From NCBI GenBank assembly GCA_018985225.1, contig JADGIF010000191.1, forward strand, positions 1-15,440: DNA of 15,440 bases, read 5' to 3'. Numbering within the stretch: position 1 is the stretch's first letter; the number at the start of each line of letters is the position of its first letter. This document shows positions 8,883 to 15,440 of this stretch, piece by piece. Under the pieces are notes generated by a model. The model searched no databases, was not told where the DNA came from, and saw nothing but the letters and a program-made list of their open reading frames with translations. The stretch comes from Amoeboradix gromovi (Eukaryota > Sanchytriomycota > Sanchytriomycetes > Sanchytriales > Sanchytriaceae). A program made the position numbers and the translations under genes.

Positions 8883-8935
8883 TGTAACAGACGATGAATT
8901 TTATTAAAATTAATGCTTGTTAACTCTTCTTTCTA

Positions 8936-9175
8936 GATAATTTGAATGGGATAAACCCCAATCCTCGGCATTCATCAATGACATGTATTTCTAAGCCTCA
9001 CAATCCTGAACATTTCAGATATAACGAAATAACTAATACAAATAGTATACACTCATCGACCTTAAGAAACTGCCCAAGAATGGGAAAACTAGATTTCTTT
9101 CAACATCGTCTCATAACACTTCAAGTCAAGTGTAAAGAGAGAAGAAAAACGATAGTTGAATATAATGAAGGGTTA
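8936..9175 (+). mobile_element. TnpB/Fanzor-like fragment R4 (internal part)
   Basis: The plus-strand frame from 8942 reads PEHFRYNEITNTNSIHSSTLRN, aligning with PEYVKSKEITSRYSIHSSTLRS of the copy at 9176-9788. It continues to LQVKCKERRKTIVEYNEG against LKFKCKQRGKIIIEFNES. It stops before the zinc ribbon. At 8947-8970 it has GINPNPR, which resembles the first RuvC motif (GIDPG) and is missing from the neighbouring copy. The fragment therefore keeps a region lost elsewhere. It lies tail to tail with the next element. Its start is about 55 bases upstream of the MICU-like gene. Confidence 0.65.
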
Positions 9176-9788
9176 CTCCTCGTTAAAAGTCCAGATTTCC
9201 GAGAAAATCGAGAATTTCCACAGAGAAACTAGCAATGCTAGATGCTCCGTTACAGTGATTGCTCACGCTCTCACTACCCTGAGGCGGGATTGAATAAGGA
9301 TGCAGATACTTGTATATGTTCGTTGCTGCGATATGATCTCTATCTATCTCCAAATGACACTTTGTACAAGTTCAGGTTTCTAAATTGGTTTTCTTTAGAG
9401 TACCACACCTTGTACATGTCTGACTAGTAAATGATTCATTAAATTCTATTATAATCTTTCCTCTTTGTTTACACTTGAACTTCAAGCGTTTCTTGAATAA
9501 ATTGTACAGATATCTCTTCTAGGCATTAAAAGAAATCTAATTCTTCCATGCTTGGACCAGCTCCTCAGTGTTGAAGAATGAATGCTGTACCTGCTAGTTA
9601 TTTCTTTAGATTTGACATATTCAGGATTACATCCATTAATTCCATACATCATTTGCGAAAAGGAAGAACATCGAGTATTTAAGCTATTAGAAAAATCTGG
9701 AAAAGTCATGTAATTATACAAAAATGCATACAAATTCGCGATAAATGATTTATTCAAAAAAATAATCGATCTGCGCAATGATATTTTT
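9176..9788 (-). mobile_element. TnpB/Fanzor-like element R2, near full relic of the short family
   Basis: This is the most complete copy, on the minus strand from about 9788 (aaaaatatcattgcgcag) to CTCCTCGTTAAAAG at 9176. TnpB and its eukaryotic Fanzor relatives are RNA-guided DNA nucleases. Conceptual translation in broken frames gives LKFKCKQRGKIIIEFNES, then TSQTCTRCG and CTKCHLEIDRD, that is two CxxC knuckles of the OrfB zinc ribbon and the last catalytic aspartate motif, then a tail ending LGNLDF and TAA at 9183-9185. A TGA stop lies between the two knuckles and a frame change near 9490 separates the N-terminal part (open 9482-9793). It seems far too short for a functional nuclease, about 200 codons in total, so it is an internally deleted, dead copy. 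Confidence 0.75.
9229..9241 (-). ncRNA. Hairpin of the element 3' scaffold, R2 version
   Basis: CTAGC (9229-9233) and GCTAG (9237-9241) form a 5-bp stem with a 3-base loop. It lies at the position where R3 and R6 have other perfect stems. Upstream on the minus strand lies TAGTGA...TCACTG enclosing GC-GTGA-GC, where one C-G pair of R3 is replaced by a U-G wobble. Confidence 0.4.
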
Positions 9789-9799
9789 ATCATTTATCG
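9739..9799. repeat. 11-bp inverted repeat at the left end of R2
   Basis: CGATAAATGAT at 9739-9749 is exactly repeated in inverse as ATCATTTATCG at 9789-9799. The inner copy belongs to the element and recurs in R1 and R3. The outer copy lies just outside the shared element sequence. It could be a remnant of a second insertion, or chance in AT-rich DNA. Confidence 0.35.
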
Positions 9800-10070
9800 T
9801 TTTCGAATTAAGTTAAGGTAGTAACTGCTTATCTTCCCACGCAACAGAACCAGATGGTAGCTAAATTATCTACTATAACTGCTTCCCAGTCTACTTTTTA
9901 CAGAGTGTGTCCCACATGCTCATCGCTGTTACCAAGAATGAGTCAGTTAACATTTAGTAGCATTCTAATTATGTACAGTACTGTTAATAGTTTTTAACGT
10001 TAACATCAGCAGACCTGTTGTCGCAGATACTTGCACTTGGCTAGCTCGCATCCTAAAGGTTTTTGTAACA
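9800..10070. other. Intergenic region upstream of the acidic protein gene
   Basis: No gene, element copy or RNA gene is recognised here. The sequence is less AT-biased towards 10010-10070, and the start codon context is TTTGTAACAATGG, similar to GTTACAATG at the MICU-like gene. It presumably holds the promoter of the gene at 10071. Confidence 0.4.
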
Positions 10071-10388
10071 ATGGACGGTCAAGACTTGCAGCGCTTACAA
10101 CATATTGCGGAAGTCGAAATGCAAGAAAAGTTACAAGAGACAACCTCTGAATCTGAAGATGGAAGTGTGGAATCCATGACAATCTTGCAAGAAGAAATTG
10201 AAATGTTGGAAACAGATCCGCAAGGCAAACCTGAGATTCTTACAACCAAAACTCGTGGTAAGAAGATTGATTTCAAATTAGCTGAGCAGAGAATGAGTGA
10301 AGAAATCAACTTGTTCAATTCTAAAAACAATCTTGATCCAATGGAAGTGGAGGACGAGGATGAAGAATATGTTGCTGCTGAAGAATAA
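10071..10388 (+). CDS. Small acidic protein, unrecognised
   Basis: The protein has 105 residues and I do not recognise its family. It is rich in Glu and Gln, with a helical, coiled-coil-like N-terminal half (about 3-50, leucine spaced among Glu/Gln), a short basic patch TKTRGKKIDFK (about 60-70), a second helix to about 85, and a strongly acidic tail (MEVEDEDEEYVAAEE). This looks like a small nuclear or chaperone-type accessory protein, but no function can be assigned. It is probably real: the frame is clean, codon use resembles the neighbours, the ATG context AACAATGG is good, and the TAA stop overlaps AATAAA. The stop is 7 bases from the stop of convergent COG2. It could be the last exon of a longer gene if further tiny introns exist upstream; I saw no supporting exon. 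Confidence 0.6.
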   Translation: MDGQDLQRLQHIAEVEMQEKLQETTSESEDGSVESMTILQEEIEMLETDPQGKPEILTTKTRGKKIDFKLAEQRMSEEINLFNSKNNLDPMEVEDEDEEYVAAEE

Positions 10389-10389
10389 A
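10384..10389 (+). terminator. AATAAA poly(A) signal overlapping the stop codon
   Basis: AATAAA spans the TAA stop (10386-10388) of the acidic protein gene in the context GAATAAATG, the same arrangement as at the flippase stop (8004-8009). Confidence 0.45.
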
Positions 10390-10395
10390 TGTATT

Positions 10396-12390
10396 TTACT
10401 TAAAGTAAGCGGCCATGTCAGCAACAAACGCCTTCATTATTGGTAACTCAGCCTCATACTCCTTTATTAACTCTATGTTAGTTTGCTTTAGCTCAAACTC
10501 GATGTTTGTACGGGTGCTGAATATTCCGGAATACATAGTGCAGCAGTCTACGTAAATCTGGGCTCTCATTTTGTCCTCATCCGAAATGCCAGTCGTGTTA
10601 GATTTCTTCTTGAATCTCTTTAAACTTTCTTCTGTTTTCCGAATTGTTGCTAGCACTTGGTTTGCAATGTCTATTATGATCAGCACAAGTTCTTCCTTAA
10701 CTTTGTCATTACTGTATATGTTAGTGCTGTAAATCTTTTTAATTTCCAACTCCAGGTTTGCATAGTGACTGAACAACGGGTTGAGCAACTTAGTAAACTC
10801 GATCACGTATGAGGAAGGTACAGTACTTACTTCTTTAGAACCCATTCTTACGATACTTGGTATATTCCTTATTTGTTGGATTACTGTCATAGTAACATCA
10901 ATGTGACGCCGTAAAGCACTTTGAGCAACTTTAACAAACAAACCCTGTAGCCTACTAAATCGCTGATTAATTAGTCTTTTGTACATTTCACTAACATTTA
11001 CTGGAACAGATGTATGAGATATGTTGTTTAATTGTAGCAATATCTTTAGTAAGTCATCGAAAACCAACTCAATTACATTCATATTTAAATCATTATAGTT
11101 CTTTGTATTTTGAAGCAGATTGTCAAATACCAAGAACAGCAAATGAGTTGATATATCTAACGTCTGTGGCATTATTTGGATAGATTGTATCTTGTCCAGA
11201 CACTCATTTAATTTGCTAAAATACTCGAAATGAAAAGTGTTGTTTTTAACTACAGCAAGAGGGTCAAAATTTATCGACAGCTTCTTTGTTATTTCAGATT
11301 TTTGGACATTAGCAAAAGGAATAGGGTTGAACTTTCGCTTGTATACAATAAAACCAGGATGTGACTTGAATTCCTTTTCAAGCTGAAACGGATCGACGAA
11401 ATTAGATTTAAAAAATTGGATGAAGTACAACGATTTTTGGTAATCTTTGGTATAGTCTAAGTTATTTGAAGCCATGAGTTTCTGATCAGTTATGTGTTTT
11501 ACAACATTTTGAAAAATAAAATCTAAAACTAAAGCGACTCGCTCTTTGTGAGAGGCAAAAGGGTAGATAGTACGAGATACTAGTAAAGGGATGCCCTTGA
11601 GGTAGTTTTCAATGACCCCATATTTCATCTCAAAGTTTGATTGATTAACGCTGGCAGAAAGAGTTTTTTGAAGATCGGAAATCGGCTCAGCAATTAACTT
11701 GTTCAGTATTACAGGAAAGGCATCGGCCCATTTTCCCGACAATACAAGGCATTTAAATGCTATTTGTAAGCAATCTGCAAAGCCGTCTTGAACTGCAAAT
11801 TGAATTTTAAACTGCTGAAATAAATCGACCAAAAATCGACATTCCTGATCAATCAAGCTACGAAATGGCTCGTATTGCTTAATAAAGACTTGTTGTCTGT
11901 CTTCAGTAGACGACTCTATATACGACTTGGCCCTATTTGCAATTAATAAATAGTATTCCAGCATTTCTAGTTTAGCATAGTCTAGCATATCTATAGGCTT
12001 TTCTATCTTATTGTTTTTCAAGTAGTCCAAATCCAATTTTAAAAAGTGTTCATTCAGCAATATCTGTTTTTGCTGTTTAATCTTCACTAGTTTACCCTCT
12101 GGGCTCTCTGCATCTACATCTCCAGAAACCATAGAAGTATTCTTAATCATTTTATCTACAACTTGCAATTCTTCATCTATTTTATCACTTATGTTTAATC
12201 CTACATTAATCTTGTGCCCCAATTCCTGAAGCTTGTTATAATTCAAGTCCAATACAGATACTATATCCTTTTGTACTTGATCTAGGTACGAGTCCAATTG
12301 TTCTTCAAAATCCTTGGTTACTTCAAGTTCGTTTAGCACTTCATCTACATTAAACGCCTTGCTCTGAAATAGGTTGCGGTTGGTCAACAT
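10396..12390 (-). CDS. COG2: Conserved oligomeric Golgi complex subunit 2 (COG2)
   Basis: The protein has 664 residues. COG2 is part of lobe A of the COG tethering complex, which handles retrograde vesicles within the Golgi. The N-terminal region (about 5-120) is helical and coiled-coil-like: FNVDEVLNEL, then a stretch of heptad-like sequence, as in the COG2 N-terminal domain. The middle contains SHPGFIVYKRKFNPIPFANVQ, matching the AHPAY...KKWNLPVYFQIR block of animal COG2. The C-terminal part has KEVSTVPSSYV, TIRKTEESLKRFKKK and GISDEDKMRAQIYVD, the equivalents of KEVPTTASSYV, MEESLKRLK and GMSDDDKIRLQL in the human protein. The length is slightly below human COG2 (738). No intron is needed. 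The start at 12390 is preceded on its strand by TTTTTGAAACCAA. The element R3 begins only about 15 bases upstream. Confidence 0.85.
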   Translation of the reverse strand: MLTNRNLFQSKAFNVDEVLNELEVTKDFEEQLDSYLDQVQKDIVSVLDLNYNKLQELGHKINVGLNISDKIDEELQVVDKMIKNTSMVSGDVDAESPEGKLVKIKQQKQILLNEHFLKLDLDYLKNNKIEKPIDMLDYAKLEMLEYYLLIANRAKSYIESSTEDRQQVFIKQYEPFRSLIDQECRFLVDLFQQFKIQFAVQDGFADCLQIAFKCLVLSGKWADAFPVILNKLIAEPISDLQKTLSASVNQSNFEMKYGVIENYLKGIPLLVSRTIYPFASHKERVALVLDFIFQNVVKHITDQKLMASNNLDYTKDYQKSLYFIQFFKSNFVDPFQLEKEFKSHPGFIVYKRKFNPIPFANVQKSEITKKLSINFDPLAVVKNNTFHFEYFSKLNECLDKIQSIQIMPQTLDISTHLLFLVFDNLLQNTKNYNDLNMNVIELVFDDLLKILLQLNNISHTSVPVNVSEMYKRLINQRFSRLQGLFVKVAQSALRRHIDVTMTVIQQIRNIPSIVRMGSKEVSTVPSSYVIEFTKLLNPLFSHYANLELEIKKIYSTNIYSNDKVKEELVLIIIDIANQVLATIRKTEESLKRFKKKSNTTGISDEDKMRAQIYVDCCTMYSGIFSTRTNIEFELKQTNIELIKEYEAELPIMKAFVADMAAYFK

Positions 12391-12394
12391 TTGG

Positions 12395-12400
12395 TTTCAA
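12395..12400 (-). promoter_or_regulatory. TTGAAA motif upstream of COG2
   Basis: On the minus strand TTGAAA lies 4 bases before the ATG, between COG2 and the left end of element R3. It is one of five such start-proximal occurrences. Confidence 0.3.
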
Positions 12401-12404
12401 AAAT

Positions 12405-12996
12405 CTAAAAATATCATTGCGCAGATCGATTGTCTTTATGAATAAATCATTTATCGCGAATTTGTATGCATTTTTGTACAATTTCAAGACTTTTCCAGAT
12501 TTTTCTAATAGCTTAAACACTCGATATTCTTCCTTTTCGCAAATGGTAAATCGATTCTAAACAAATAACTAACAGGTACAGCATACAAAGACGTATGATC
12601 TGATATACTTACCCTCGTTCAATACGAGCCAGATGCTAAGTAGCTTGTCGAGCAAGGTCGCAAGAAACATGGCTACAATGTCCCATTACGCATTCAAGGA
12701 ACTCTTGAAGTTCAAGTGTAAACAAAGAGGAAAGATGATGGTCGAAAGCAATGAATCATTTACTAGTCAGGCTTGTACAAGCTGTGGTACTATAAAGAAA
12801 TCCAATGTATGAACATACAGATGTACAAATTGTCATTTGAAGATAGATAGAGACGTATACATCAAGTATCTGCATTCTTATTCAATCCCGCCTCAGGGCA
12901 GTGAGAGCGTGAGCGATCACTGTAACGGAGAAACTAGCATTAGTTTCTCTATGGATATTCTCGATTTTCTCGGAAATCTGGACTTTTAACGAGGAG
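12405..12996 (+). mobile_element. TnpB/Fanzor-like element R3, internally deleted relic
   Basis: Plus-strand copy from aaaaatatcattgcgcag (about 12405) to TTTTAACGAGGAG (12984-12996), the same ends as R2. The N-terminal part (SFIANLYAFLYN, FPDFSNSLNTR) matches R2. The frame from ATG 12669 reads SHYAFKELLKFKCKQRG, then TSQACTSCG (knuckle 1, Cys at 12774 and 12783). A TGA at 12810-12812 interrupts, then CTNCHLKIDRD follows (knuckle 2 at 12822 and 12831; IDRD at 12843-12854), and the frame ends with LGNLDF and TAA at 12987. Compared with R2 it has lost a few codons after IDRD and has different sequence at 12560-12660. The TGA is at a different codon from that in R2, so the two copies were broken independently. 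No target-site duplication is obvious, as in IS605/IS607-type elements. Confidence 0.75.
12890..12996 (+). ncRNA. Candidate omega/guide RNA scaffold at the element 3' end
   Basis: This stretch is nearly identical in R2 and R3 and partly kept in R6, better conserved than the coding part. It folds locally: CAGTGA (12899-12904) pairs with TCACTG (12917-12922) and encloses GC-GTGA-GC with a GNRA-type loop. GAGAAACTA (12928-12936) pairs with TAGTTTCTC (12941-12949) around GCAT. TnpB and Fanzor guide RNAs are known to come from the 3' end of the element, overlapping the ORF end and running to the right boundary. The assignment is inferred from position and base-paired conservation. The copy is probably dead. 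Confidence 0.45.
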
Positions 12997-13149
12997 AGCA
13001 CTTTTAATTAAACATGACATATCATAATATTACCAGTAGTATCTTTCAATGGCACTAATTACTAAAAATTTTTGATCGTAGAGACTAAGAATGTTCTCTT
13101 TTCTCGCTTGTAGCAAACGGCCGAAAAGACATGGGCAGAATTTTATGAA

Positions 13150-13254
13150 GCATATGAGTAGTAGAAGCATGAAAAAGCACTGTAACGAAGCGACAGGTGT
13201 TTGAGTTTCTCTGTACAAAGTTTATTATTTCTAGGAAACCAAGACTTTGATGAG
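13150..13254 (+). mobile_element. Decayed 3' end of another element copy, R5
   Basis: The segment agtagaagcatgaaaaagcactgtaacg and the following gagtttctctgt...tctaggaaacc...gactttgatgag follow the order and spacing of the R3 3' end (gagagcgtgagcgatcactgtaacg, tagtttctctat, tctcggaaatc, gacttttaacgag). No hairpin stem of note remains at the equivalent position and no protein frame can be followed. It is in the same orientation as R3 and ends 25 bases before the F-box stop. Bases 13000-13150 between R3 and R5 show nothing I can identify. Confidence 0.5.
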
Positions 13255-13262
13255 TTACTATA

Positions 13263-13268
13263 TTTATT
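13263..13268 (-). terminator. AATAAA poly(A) signal of the F-box gene
   Basis: TTTATT on the plus strand gives AATAAA on the minus strand, 11 bases after the TAG stop of the F-box gene, in the context TTAATAAATA. Confidence 0.45.
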
Positions 13269-13279
13269 AACCAAACGTA

Positions 13280-15019
13280 CTAGTATTCGCTGTCCATTTC
13301 AATTACATGCACTATTTGACTACATTTATCTCCATTTTCCAGGTCTACCAGTCTTTTTAGTAGATCATCAACCACCATCTCTAATTTGGTCGGAAGTAGT
13401 AAATAAACGTGCTCAAAGTATACTTTACTGGACTGCTTAGCTAGCTGTCTGTATTTGTAACCTCTGACTATCTCATCAATTCTTTTAAATCTCAAGTCCT
13501 GTTCTGCAATGACTCTGGCCAAATCTATAATTTCCATCAAATCATGCGTGTTGCCCCCATTGTCTTTGTCATATATCCAATGCATCAATCTAATGTTAAC
13601 GCTGCCCATCCCATTTATTGACAAATGCTTAGTTCTGTTGAAATTAGGACATAATGATGGCAATACAACTGGCATCACATACACTTCCAATACTTTTTTA
13701 AGTCTATACTCCAACATTTCCATATAAGCGACAACCATTCTCATGTCCATAACACGTTCTACCAATGGTCCGCACATTAGTTTCTGACTAGTTAATATAG
13801 GAATGTCAGGGTAATGAACGAAAGCATAATAACCAACTATAATGAAGTTGCTAGCGTAATATAATGAATATTGATTTTCCACTAACTTATCGAGCACTTG
13901 GATAACCAGTAGACTCACAAATTGATTATCCAATGGAATACTACCGAGAAGTGCATCCAGATCGACAATGCCAGTATAGTATAGATTTAGATCATGGTAC
14001 ATGTTATTGGCATGATCAACGTTGATAAAGTTATGTGTAATCAGATTCAAAAGAGTAGTAGGATACTTTGAAAAGAACAAGTACAACGGATCTAATTTTG
14101 TATAAAAGCAAAGATTGTTAAAATTATCAAACAGCCAAGAGTTAGAATCAGTTAATATCAGAGACCATATCTGTCGAATTGATTTTGCACCATTGATTGA
14201 CCCAATACACAGGCTATCCCAGGATGTAGAGGGGGTCATAAGATTAGGCAAATTACTTGTAGATTCTGATAGATTGCAAGATTTAGCTGAGTTTGAGCTG
14301 GATATTGGGCTACCAAGAGAAGCTGATGTTAAAGAAAAGCTCAAGGTATGGTTGATTAACAGTAAAAAGCATGGATAGAAGTAGAAAGCAATTCCGACTG
14401 ATTTAAATGGTAATAACCTGTCCAGCAGATAGGCCAGTCTGGGGTGTTTACGGGTCAAGCTTTGTTTAGAATATATACAATTTGGAATACATATAGAGCA
14501 TATAGAGATATGCCAAGACGATATGTAATGGATGACATTATTAGTGTTAATCATCTTGCAGTTATCGTCTTTGGACTTACAAATTATACAGATCCGTGAT
14601 TCAACGTATTGCAGATACATTAGTTCCAACTGGGACCACCATTGATCTTTATGGGCAAGGAACATTACATCCTGAAAAGGGGACTTGGCAAATTGATAGC
14701 TTAATGACAAATGCGGATAAGACTTATCGGTCAGTAAGATGTCGTTTAGAAGAATAAATTTGTAAAACATGTGTTTACCTAATGGCTGTGTTAATAGGTG
14801 CAATCTTTTACAAGATATTCTTAGACGCATTATATCTACTATATCTAGCTTTTTAAGAATTTGCCACAACAAATCATCACCAATTATTAAAATTGAAGGG
14901 GATTGGCAACCATGATGAGAATGTCTTCTTTTATGACAATTTCGAATTTCAGCCATTGAAAAATCCAGAGATCGCGATTGTATTGATCTGGGATTGTGTT
15001 CTGCAAATCTAGTCATCAT
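13280..15019 (-). CDS. F-box protein with cysteine cluster
   Basis: The protein has 579 residues. F-box proteins link substrates to SCF ubiquitin ligases through Skp1. The F-box is at about 43-85: ILIIGDDLLWQILKKLDIVDIMRLRISCKRLHLLT, with the usual leucine pattern, I-x-L-R-x-S-C-K-R-L and only a weak initial LP. It follows a basic and His-rich N-terminus (KRRHSHH). At 144-181 there is a cysteine cluster, CIIC, C154, CSIC, C181, with H165 and H170 nearby, which could bind zinc. The C-terminal 300 residues are helical and show no leucine-rich, WD40 or kelch repeats that I recognise, so the substrate is unknown. A serine-rich segment lies near 235-270. No frame break is visible. The start has tandem ATGs after TTATAAAAC; the first was taken. 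Confidence 0.75.
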   Translation of the reverse strand: MMTRFAEHNPRSIQSRSLDFSMAEIRNCHKRRHSHHGCQSPSILIIGDDLLWQILKKLDIVDIMRLRISCKRLHLLTQPLGKHMFYKFILLNDILLTDKSYPHLSLSYQFAKSPFQDVMFLAHKDQWWSQLELMYLQYVESRICIICKSKDDNCKMINTNNVIHYISSWHISICSICIPNCIYSKQSLTRKHPRLAYLLDRLLPFKSVGIAFYFYPCFLLLINHTLSFSLTSASLGSPISSSNSAKSCNLSESTSNLPNLMTPSTSWDSLCIGSINGAKSIRQIWSLILTDSNSWLFDNFNNLCFYTKLDPLYLFFSKYPTTLLNLITHNFINVDHANNMYHDLNLYYTGIVDLDALLGSIPLDNQFVSLLVIQVLDKLVENQYSLYYASNFIIVGYYAFVHYPDIPILTSQKLMCGPLVERVMDMRMVVAYMEMLEYRLKKVLEVYVMPVVLPSLCPNFNRTKHLSINGMGSVNIRLMHWIYDKDNGGNTHDLMEIIDLARVIAEQDLRFKRIDEIVRGYKYRQLAKQSSKVYFEHVYLLLPTKLEMVVDDLLKRLVDLENGDKCSQIVHVIEMDSEY

Positions 15020-15440
15020 GTTTTATAATTACGACGCCACGCCATCAACAAAATTTATAGTTTCACCAAATAGGGGTTAAACAGCAACAAAATTATTTTG
15101 TTTGAACAAGTAATTATAGCTCTCATATATAAGATATCTTTTGCGGAAAATATTAAAATATCAAGCGTTTTTAAATGTATTGTAAGCTCTATTGAAATTA
15201 TTCTTGGTGCTAAGATATATCAGTAATTTCTCGAGTAAAAATATGCTGCAGATCTATTACCGGTTTTTTAAGATTTATCATACTCAGGATGGGATGATTG
15301 GAAACATTTGGGACACCAAATATAAAAACTAGACTGACTCGTTTTTAAAGGAGGTGCACCATACGCAGGAAATGCTATCATTAATAAAAGATCTTCTATT
15401 ATACCAATTTTCTTTCATTGATTGTATTCCTCTTTTCAAA
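15020..15440. other. Right-hand intergenic stretch, no clear gene
   Basis: AT-rich and presumably includes the F-box promoter. No element copy or RNA gene is seen. On the minus strand a short open stretch ends at 15268 and, from an internal ATG, reads about 37 residues including PAYGAPPLKTS and FYIWCPKCFQ, with a CPKC pair. It could be the last exon of a gene beyond the window or chance. On the plus strand a frame from about 15333 stays open to the window end (EMLSLIKDLLLYQFSF...). Neither can be resolved here. Confidence 0.3.

Noticed and set aside
9242-9427. Plus-strand reading frame of 61 residues
   Set aside because: It is the antisense of the zinc-ribbon and 3' scaffold region of element R2, which is better explained on the minus strand.
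12774-12833. TGA read as a sense codon in the nuclease relics
   Set aside because: The TGA stops in R2 and R3 fall at different codons, so they are independent mutations, and TGA is used as a true stop for CDC24.
13030-13218. 62-residue minus-strand reading frame
   Set aside because: It runs across the decayed R5 relic and spacer, with no protein features or conserved start.
1-15440. CRISPR arrays, tRNA and rRNA genes
   Set aside because: No regularly spaced direct repeats and no recognisable tRNA or rRNA signatures were seen; the repeats are diverged element copies.

Overview
The window looks like AT-rich, gene-dense nuclear DNA of a eukaryote, most likely an early-diverging fungus or a close relative of fungi. 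The support is a CDC24-type Rho GEF with the fungal CH-DH-PH-PB1 layout, a Drs2/ATP8A-type P4 flippase, a MICOS subunit and COG2. A MICU-type mitochondrial calcium-uptake regulator is also present, a gene most Dikarya lack and which is reported mainly from the deepest fungal branches. The code appears standard (TAA, TGA and TAG are all used as stops). I cannot name the species.

Layout. 1-258: left end of a dead TnpB/Fanzor-like element. 307-1230 (+): endonuclease/exonuclease/phosphatase-fold phosphodiesterase, overlapping tail to tail with a MIC26/27-like gene at 1206-1565 (-). 1704-4189 (+): CDC24 in three exons. 4190-4751: a very old element relic. 4752-8008 (+): P4-ATPase in two exons, converging on the MICU-like gene at 8040-8882 (-). 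8936-9788: two element fragments placed tail to tail. 10071-10388 (+): an unrecognised acidic protein whose stop lies 7 bases from the stop of COG2 at 10396-12390 (-). 12405-13254: two more element copies. 13280-15019 (-): an F-box protein. 15020-15440: no clear gene.

Two things stand out. First, CDC24 and the flippase are each broken across frames on naive reading, and every break is repaired by a 19-20 nt GT-AG intron of form GTAY-N5/6-AYTRAYNYAG; each repair restores family-conserved protein sequence. This genome therefore seems to use ultra-short spliceosomal introns. Second, about six degenerate copies of one TnpB/Fanzor-like family (RNA-guided nuclease lineage, recognised by its CxxC...CxxC zinc ribbon and IDRD motif) fill the 5' intergenic spaces. 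Their 3' ends keep a hairpin at the same position with different but still pairing sequences in three copies, as expected for the 3' guide-RNA scaffold of such elements.

The host genes form no operon or pathway. They are housekeeping genes of polarity (CDC24), membrane asymmetry and Golgi traffic (P4-ATPase, COG2), mitochondria (MIC26/27, MICU), phosphodiester hydrolysis and ubiquitin ligase adaptors. Convergent 3' ends are extremely tight (overlap of 25 bp, gaps of 7 and 31 bp), with AATAAA signals on or next to stop codons.
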